Below are positions 49,582 to 52,683 of a stretch of 52,683 bases of DNA, piece after piece (positions within the stretch are counted from its first letter, which is position 1; every line of letters starts with the position of its first letter). Made by a program: the position numbers and the translations under genes. The stretch is from a virus, in IMG/VR virus record IMGVR_UViG_3300042731_003254, positions 1 through 52,683 of that record. The stretch is one strand, 5' to 3'. The notes beneath the pieces are model-generated. The model was not told the origin of the DNA and did no database searches. It saw only the letters and a program-made list of their open reading frames with translations.

Positions 49582-49595
49582 ATATTATTATTATA

Positions 49596-49613
49596 GGTAG
49601 GTTTATACCTACC
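49596..49613. repeat. Spacer palindrome copy 11
   Basis: GGTAGG-TTTATA-CCTACC. This is the last copy seen. It lies behind a T-run terminator and 183 bases ahead of promoter P9. Confidence 0.85.
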
Positions 49614-49638
49614 ATTTTGTTATTGTTATATTAATTTA

Positions 49639-49766
49639 TTAATTAATTCTTATTTTATTTAGATTATTCTTATAGAGGTATTTAATTAATTCTGATATAG
49701 TATTTAATGGTATTATTTTATTACCAAGTATTTATTTTTATTATCTATATTCATTTAATTAATTCC
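49639..49766. repeat. Three TTAATTAATTC repeats in an AT-rich tract
   Basis: Copies at 49639-49650, 49682-49693 and 49755-49766 in a stretch with very few G or C. Could be an iteron-like or easily melted region; the spacing is not regular (43 and 73 bases). Confidence 0.4.
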
Positions 49767-49788
49767 TTATGGTATTAATAGTGAGAAA

Positions 49789-49849
49789 TCGGAAGGTTTA
49801 TATACTTTGACTTTTCATCTCTCCGAGAAATTGCCGAAAACTTTATATA
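49789..49849 (+). promoter_or_regulatory. Tandem promoters P9 and P10
   Basis: TCGGAAGGTTTATATACTTTG (TATA 49796-49804) and GCCGAAAACTTTATATAGG (TATA 49841-49849), 45 bases apart, same orientation. No gene starts for over 400 bases, so they may drive a non-coding RNA or a long leader. Confidence 0.6.
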
Positions 49850-50104
49850 GGGCTTAATCGGATTTTTTCGGTTTAGTGAGAATTTCACTCTCCCAACTCT
49901 TTTAGTGAAACATAGTTAATCTTTGATATTATAGTTATTATCAATCTAATTAATTGGGAGATTAATTATTATTGAGAAATAACTAAATCATTATATATTA
50001 ATTATAGTAACTTTTAGAGAATTTATAGTGTTATTCGTAAAAAAACCTATATTATTTATATGTAGTTTATTATAAATAGTATTATCATAAATAGGGTAAA
50101 TTTA

Positions 50105-50276
50105 GGTTGTTTTACACCTTTAGGTTATTGGTTTCCTATCAATCGGCAAACAACCAGAATAATAACAAGTATTACAGAATAACAAGTGTATCAGTAATAC
50201 AGATAGGGAATTAACTTATTTACTTTCTTTACTTTTTACCTCACTACTTGAGGGTGTAATTAAGTTATCCCTATCT
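50105..50276 (+). ncRNA. Candidate structured RNA S3
   Basis: Three stems. GGTTGTTT (50105-50112) pairs with AAACAACC (50148-50155). GTATTAC (50169-50175) pairs with GTAATAC (50194-50200). Directly next to it AGATAGGGA (50201-50209) pairs with TCCCTATCT (50268-50276), extended after a 2-base bulge by TAACTTA/TAAGTTA to 16 bp. The last helix has the same GATAGGGA-type arm as domain 1 of S1, with a bulge on the same side. Confidence 0.5.
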
Positions 50277-50303
50277 ACTCTCTAAATTAAAATTAAATAC
50301 CTT

Positions 50304-50537
50304 ATGGCTAAATTGAGAGTATCAAGACAAAGAATATTAAATCCAAGAATAAATGGGATTTTATTCCCAGATTATAATAATAAAGTTGTTGGATTATTGG
50401 AGAATAATGAGTTGAGTGAGATGAATACCATTAAACTATTATTTAATGTTGGTATGAGATACATTAATCTTCCTCAACTCAAGGGCAAAAACAAACAAAA
50501 AATAAAGAGGTCAGATAGGAGAAAATTCGCCAAGTGA
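50304..50537 (+). CDS. Basic hypothetical protein (77 aa)
   Basis: 77 residues, strongly basic: MAKLRVSRQRILNPRINGIL, then a GKNKQKIKRSDRRKF end. No good ribosome site. The folded segment S3 ends 27 bases before the start, so it may act as its leader. Possibly nucleic-acid binding; family unknown. Confidence 0.55.
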   Translation: MAKLRVSRQRILNPRINGILFPDYNNKVVGLLENNELSEMNTIKLLFNVGMRYINLPQLKGKNKQKIKRSDRRKFAK

Positions 50538-50772
50538 AAAAATTAAATGAATAGGTATGGTATATCCTCTGGAAACATTTAATTAAAAATGACTTAAATT
50601 TAAAAAGCCATAAATTAAATGTGAGGTTTTCCCTGATTATTAAGGGTTTTATTTGGTTCAATTCCGATAGAATGTAAATCCATTCTACCTATTCTATAAA
50701 TAATGGATCAAAATAAGGGAGAGAGTATTTAAAAAGTCCTACCTCTCTCTCCCATATATTTTAATTACCTTA
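50538..50772 (+). other. Short spacer with two hairpins
   Basis: TAGAATG (50668-50674) pairs with CATTCTA (50681-50687), and GGGAGAGAG (50717-50725) pairs with CTCTCTCCC (50745-50753). No gene seen. The second hairpin lies just before the next gene cluster and could be a terminator or leader element. Confidence 0.45.
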
Positions 50773-50832
50773 ATGACAGTATATATTACAAAAGAACAAA
50801 TAAAAAGATGGTTTACTTATGAGAGATATTAA
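50773..50832 (+). CDS. Possible micro-protein (19 aa)
   Basis: MTVYITKEQIKRWFTYERY. Its start resembles MVGYITKEHL at 46617. No clear ribosome site; listed because of the resemblance. Confidence 0.3.
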   Translation: MTVYITKEQIKRWFTYERY

Positions 50833-50848
50833 AAAATAGGAGAAATTA

Positions 50849-50932
50849 ATGAAAAAATGTAGTGATTGTAATACTAAAAATAAAGAAAAGGCAAAAGAGT
50901 GCTGGATATGTGGTTGTGAGGAATTTAAATGA
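50849..50932 (+). CDS. Zinc-ribbon micro-protein (27 aa)
   Basis: MKKCSDCNTKNKEKAKECWI, then CGCEEFK. Two CxxC pairs make a complete mini zinc ribbon. AGGAG upstream; overlaps the next gene by ATGA. Confidence 0.6.
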   Translation: MKKCSDCNTKNKEKAKECWICGCEEFK

Positions 50933-51066
50933 GGTGTCATGGTAGTTGTCTTATATGTAGATTTTATAGTAAATGTAGAATAAGATTTAATCCATATAAG
51001 AATGGAATGAAAGGATATAGATTTTGCTTTGGATTTAAATACCATAATGAAAATAAAAAAAGGTAA
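50929..51066 (+). CDS. Cysteine-containing small protein (45 aa)
   Basis: MRCHGSCLICRFYSKCRIRF, then an aromatic, basic end. CxxxCxxC and later Cys suggest metal binding. The ATG overlaps the previous stop. Confidence 0.55.
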   Translation: MRCHGSCLICRFYSKCRIRFNPYKNGMKGYRFCFGFKYHNENKKR

Positions 51067-51244
51067 GTATCCAGAATTAATATTTGGTAGTGATATTGAG
51101 TTTATATCATTAGTAAGTAGATATGGATATTTAAAATATAGGAATGGAGATAAAATCCCAATTAAATTATTAACACCAAGAGAACATTTAAGACACTATA
51201 AATCAGTAGAAAGGAGATGTAGTAAAATAGCACAAGAGGGATAA
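51047..51244 (+). CDS. Small protein (65 aa)
   Basis: 65 residues from the ATG at 51047 (a TTG at 51029 is less likely). Features: GKYPELIFGSDIEFISLVSR, IPIKLLTPREHLRHYKSVER. It overlaps the previous gene by 20 bases. Family not recognised. Confidence 0.55.
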   Translation: MKIKKGKYPELIFGSDIEFISLVSRYGYLKYRNGDKIPIKLLTPREHLRHYKSVERRCSKIAQEG

Positions 51245-51249
51245 TTAAA

Positions 51250-51315
51250 ATGTGTAATACAGTATTCCCATCAAATATATTATGGTTTTTATTTAAACAA
51301 TTAGTGAGGAAATAA
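51250..51315 (+). CDS. Micro-protein (21 aa)
   Basis: MCNTVFPSNILWFLFKQLVR and one more residue. It has a hydrophobic, aromatic middle. Very short; supported only by tight packing with its neighbours. Confidence 0.35.
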   Translation: MCNTVFPSNILWFLFKQLVRK

Positions 51316-51411
51316 ATGATAAAAATTGTAATGGTTACTAAACTTGATATAGAATACTTACTTGAAAATAAATATGTTTTTGCAGATGGTGTTAAAATAT
51401 TGTTGAGGTAA
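51316..51411 (+). CDS. Micro-protein (31 aa)
   Basis: MIKIVMVTKLDIEYLLENKY, then VFADGVKILLR. The start directly follows the previous stop and GTGAGGA lies ahead. Family not recognised. Confidence 0.45.
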   Translation: MIKIVMVTKLDIEYLLENKYVFADGVKILLR

Positions 51412-51414
51412 ATA

Positions 51415-51555
51415 ATGCAACGAATTAGAAAAAGTAAAAATGCAATTAGGGTTGAGAGTGAAGATATTAAAACTAAATTATATCTTCTACATATAAATGA
51501 AGAATTAATAATAGAAACACCAAAGAGTATGAGAATATTTAAGAGGATTGTTTAA
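51415..51555 (+). CDS. Small protein (46 aa)
   Basis: MQRIRKSKNAIRVESEDIKT, then LYLLHINEELIIETPKSM. GAGG is upstream. Compact mixed fold; family not recognised. Confidence 0.5.
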   Translation: MQRIRKSKNAIRVESEDIKTKLYLLHINEELIIETPKSMRIFKRIV

Positions 51556-51557
51556 AT

Positions 51558-51644
51558 ATGAGTAAAAAATGCCCAAGATGTAAAGAAAAACAAGATGATA
51601 GACAATATCGGTGTGTTGATTGTGGAGAAAGGTTAGGAGAATAA
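51558..51644 (+). CDS. Zinc-ribbon micro-protein (28 aa)
   Basis: MSKKCPRCKEKQDDRQYRCV, then DCGERLGE. Two CxxC pairs, a classic mini zinc ribbon. Third such gene in this operon. Confidence 0.6.
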   Translation: MSKKCPRCKEKQDDRQYRCVDCGERLGE

Positions 51645-51645
51645 A

Positions 51646-51822
51646 ATGATAAGAGAAATATTAATATTATTATTTAATATATTTATAATTATAGGAATAG
51701 TATATTCATTATATAATATATCTAAAGGGGAATATCAAAAAACTGAATACCCTATTGCAAATGCAATTAGTATAATAATAAATTTATTAATATTAATTGG
51801 ATTTTGGTTGTATATATTTTAA
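51646..51822 (+). CDS. Two-helix membrane micro-protein (58 aa)
   Basis: Two hydrophobic helices: REILILLFNIFIIIGIVYSL, a short polar loop (KGEYQKTEYP) and SIIINLLILIGFWLYIF. AGGAG lies ahead of the ATG. Could insert in the host membrane, as in superinfection exclusion or a holin partner. Confidence 0.55.
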   Translation: MIREILILLFNIFIIIGIVYSLYNISKGEYQKTEYPIANAISIIINLLILIGFWLYIF

Positions 51823-51834
51823 AGAGGAATAAAT

Positions 51835-51993
51835 ATGTCTATAATTTGGGATTTACTATGCCATAAATCAAGGATATTAGATTGGGTTGAAGATGATAAA
51901 GGAGAAATACCATTTGTATTCTTTCTTTTTGTTTATTGTGAATGGATACAAGCACTAATGCAAAGATTTATTATGAGAAATAGGAGAAAATAA
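51835..51993 (+). CDS. Small protein (52 aa)
   Basis: MSIIWDLLCHKSRILDWVED, then FVFFLFVYCEWIQALMQRF. One hydrophobic segment and a basic end. AGAGG ahead; family not recognised. Confidence 0.5.
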   Translation: MSIIWDLLCHKSRILDWVEDDKGEIPFVFFLFVYCEWIQALMQRFIMRNRRK

Positions 51994-51994
51994 A

Positions 51995-52087
51995 ATGTTT
52001 AGTCAATTTTTATTTAAGACAGGCAGGAGAATGTTACATATTCAAATGACATTTAGAGAATACCCTAAAATTAAATCTAAAAAGTGA
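51995..52087 (+). CDS. Micro-protein (30 aa)
   Basis: MFSQFLFKTGRRMLHIQMTF, then a basic end. One base after the previous stop, with AGGAG. Family not recognised. Confidence 0.4.
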   Translation: MFSQFLFKTGRRMLHIQMTFREYPKIKSKK

Positions 52088-52093
52088 TTATAA

Positions 52094-52336
52094 ATGATGA
52101 GATTATTTAATACAAAGAAAAAACAAATGATGAATTGTGGTAGTTGGATACCACTAAAGAGAGATACCATAGATAGTAAATTCTTATATGCTTATAGAAA
52201 AGAAGATGGATTAGTATATAGAATTATTGATACTATTGATGAATTTAAATTAATTGAGGGATTATCTGTTGATGAATACCTTAAATGGTTTGATGATGAA
52301 ACCAAAGAAGAATTAAAGAAATTAATAGATGATTAA
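52094..52336 (+). CDS. Small acidic protein (80 aa)
   Basis: 80 residues. A basic N-terminus (MMRLFNTKKKQMMNC) is followed by a compact acidic domain: YRIIDTIDEFKLIEGLSVDE, YLKWFDDETKEELKKLIDD. The acidic C-terminal helix is of a kind seen in inhibitors or DNA mimics, but no family is recognised. Confidence 0.6.
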   Translation: MMRLFNTKKKQMMNCGSWIPLKRDTIDSKFLYAYRKEDGLVYRIIDTIDEFKLIEGLSVDEYLKWFDDETKEELKKLIDD

Positions 52337-52468
52337 ATGATTAGATTATATTTAGGTTGTGATTGTGGTTGTTCAGATTTTAAAGTATATAGAGATAATG
52401 GAATTATAGATATATCTTGTAGTAAATGTGGTAAATTATATGAAGATATATTAACAGTTACTAAATAG
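52337..52468 (+). CDS. Zinc-ribbon small protein (43 aa)
   Basis: CDCGCSDFKVYRDNGIIDIS, then CSKCGKLYED. Two cysteine pairs around a beta-hairpin form a zinc ribbon. The start directly follows the previous stop. Confidence 0.6.
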   Translation: MIRLYLGCDCGCSDFKVYRDNGIIDISCSKCGKLYEDILTVTK

Positions 52469-52503
52469 TAATAGGGTTTTAATGAGTTTCCCTTAAAAAA
52501 CCG

Positions 52504-52520
52504 AATATCTATAAGATATT
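52504..52520 (+). promoter_or_regulatory. Leader hairpin directly before AGGAGG
   Basis: AATATCT-ATA-AGATATT forms a 7-bp stem with a 3-base loop. AGGAGG begins 2 bases later and the gene starts at 52537. Same arrangement as in the other operon leaders of this window. Confidence 0.55.
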
Positions 52521-52536
52521 TAGGAGGAGATAAAAA

Positions 52537-52683
52537 ATGACACAAAAAGTTATAAAAATTGGAGAGGTAATTGGAAACAGTTACTCAAAAGATGATGACC
52601 CAAAAGGACTAATGAGATACCGATTATGCGAAAGGATAATTGTTGATGGAAAGAGATGTATGCTTAACGGCACAATCACAGAA
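52537..52683 (+). CDS. Hypothetical protein, cut by right window edge
   Basis: At least 49 codons: MTQKVIKIGEVIGNSYSKDD, then PKGLMRYRLCERIIVDGKRC. Codon use (CGA, GGC, ACC) is less extreme in A+T than in the preceding micro-genes, so this gene may start a different block. Strong AGGAGG and a leader hairpin upstream. Confidence 0.6.
   Translation, partial: MTQKVIKIGEVIGNSYSKDDDPKGLMRYRLCERIIVDGKRCMLNGTITE

Larger units (their letters stand above)
49558..50303 (+). other. Spacer with terminator, AT repeats, two promoters and folded segment S3
   Basis: About 750 bases without a convincing gene. In order: T-rich terminator, palindrome copy 11, three TTAATTAATTC repeats, promoters P9 and P10, and inverted repeats from 50105 to 50276. 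Confidence 0.7.

Noticed and set aside
50630-50690. tRNA-like stretch with GGTTCAATTCC resembling a T-arm
   Set aside because: The stem on either side pairs poorly, the putative anticodon loop would have 8 bases with a 4-bp stem, and no acceptor stem can be formed.
51029-51046. TTG start for the gene ending at 51244
   Set aside because: An ATG 18 bases downstream gives a more usual start; the TTG has no ribosome site and increases overlap with the previous gene.

Overview
The window is most likely part of the genome of a tailed virus (Caudoviricetes, HK97 lineage) that infects an archaeon. The tailed-virus assignment rests on a complete packaging, head, connector and tail module: terminase, portal, maturation proteases, HK97-fold capsid protein, connectors, tail tube, tail chaperone and tape measure. 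The archaeal assignment rests on an Alba-family chromatin protein inside the packaging operon, on BRE/TATA-type promoters (typically CGAAAG followed by TTTATATA) ahead of the rightward operons, and on oligo-T terminators. No tail sheath gene is seen, so a siphovirus-like tail is the simplest reading, although the genome continues beyond both ends. The DNA is very AT-rich. I cannot name the host.

Layout. From 39.7 kb leftwards to 1, everything is on the minus strand. In transcription order it holds: small terminase candidate, two small membrane proteins, large terminase, Alba, portal, a first protease-like protein, small genes, a second protease fused to an acidic scaffold, decoration protein, major capsid protein with a strong intrinsic terminator, connector and neck genes with an HNH endonuclease, tail terminator, two paralogous tail tube proteins, a tail chaperone with a probable +1 programmed frameshift, and a 17-kb block of adhesion and fibre proteins. 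That block contains a beta-helix tailspike, a membrane-anchored SGNH-hydrolase-like protein, lectin-like sandwiches and two proteins built from a 14-15-residue repeat. The tape measure gene runs off the left edge.

A divergent control region (39.67-40.24 kb) separates this from the rightward half. The rightward half (40.2-52.7 kb) holds short, mostly unrecognised genes, many of only 20-80 codons, packed stop-to-start. They form operons separated by unusually complex spacers. These spacers carry (i) archaeal promoters with a conserved block downstream of the TATA box, (ii) eleven copies of a palindrome GGTAGG-N4..6-CCTACC found only in spacers, (iii) at least two, probably three, strongly self-complementary stretches that look like structured RNAs, and (iv) a stem-loop placed directly before the Shine-Dalgarno sequence in five transcription units. 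Few of these right-half proteins have a recognisable fold: zinc ribbons, an HNH-like protein, a coiled-coil winged-helix protein, and a secreted NosD-like beta-helix protein.

Together the left half builds and fills the particle. The right half looks like an early or accessory region for host takeover and regulation. No replication, integration or lysis enzyme, tRNA or CRISPR array was recognised in the window.
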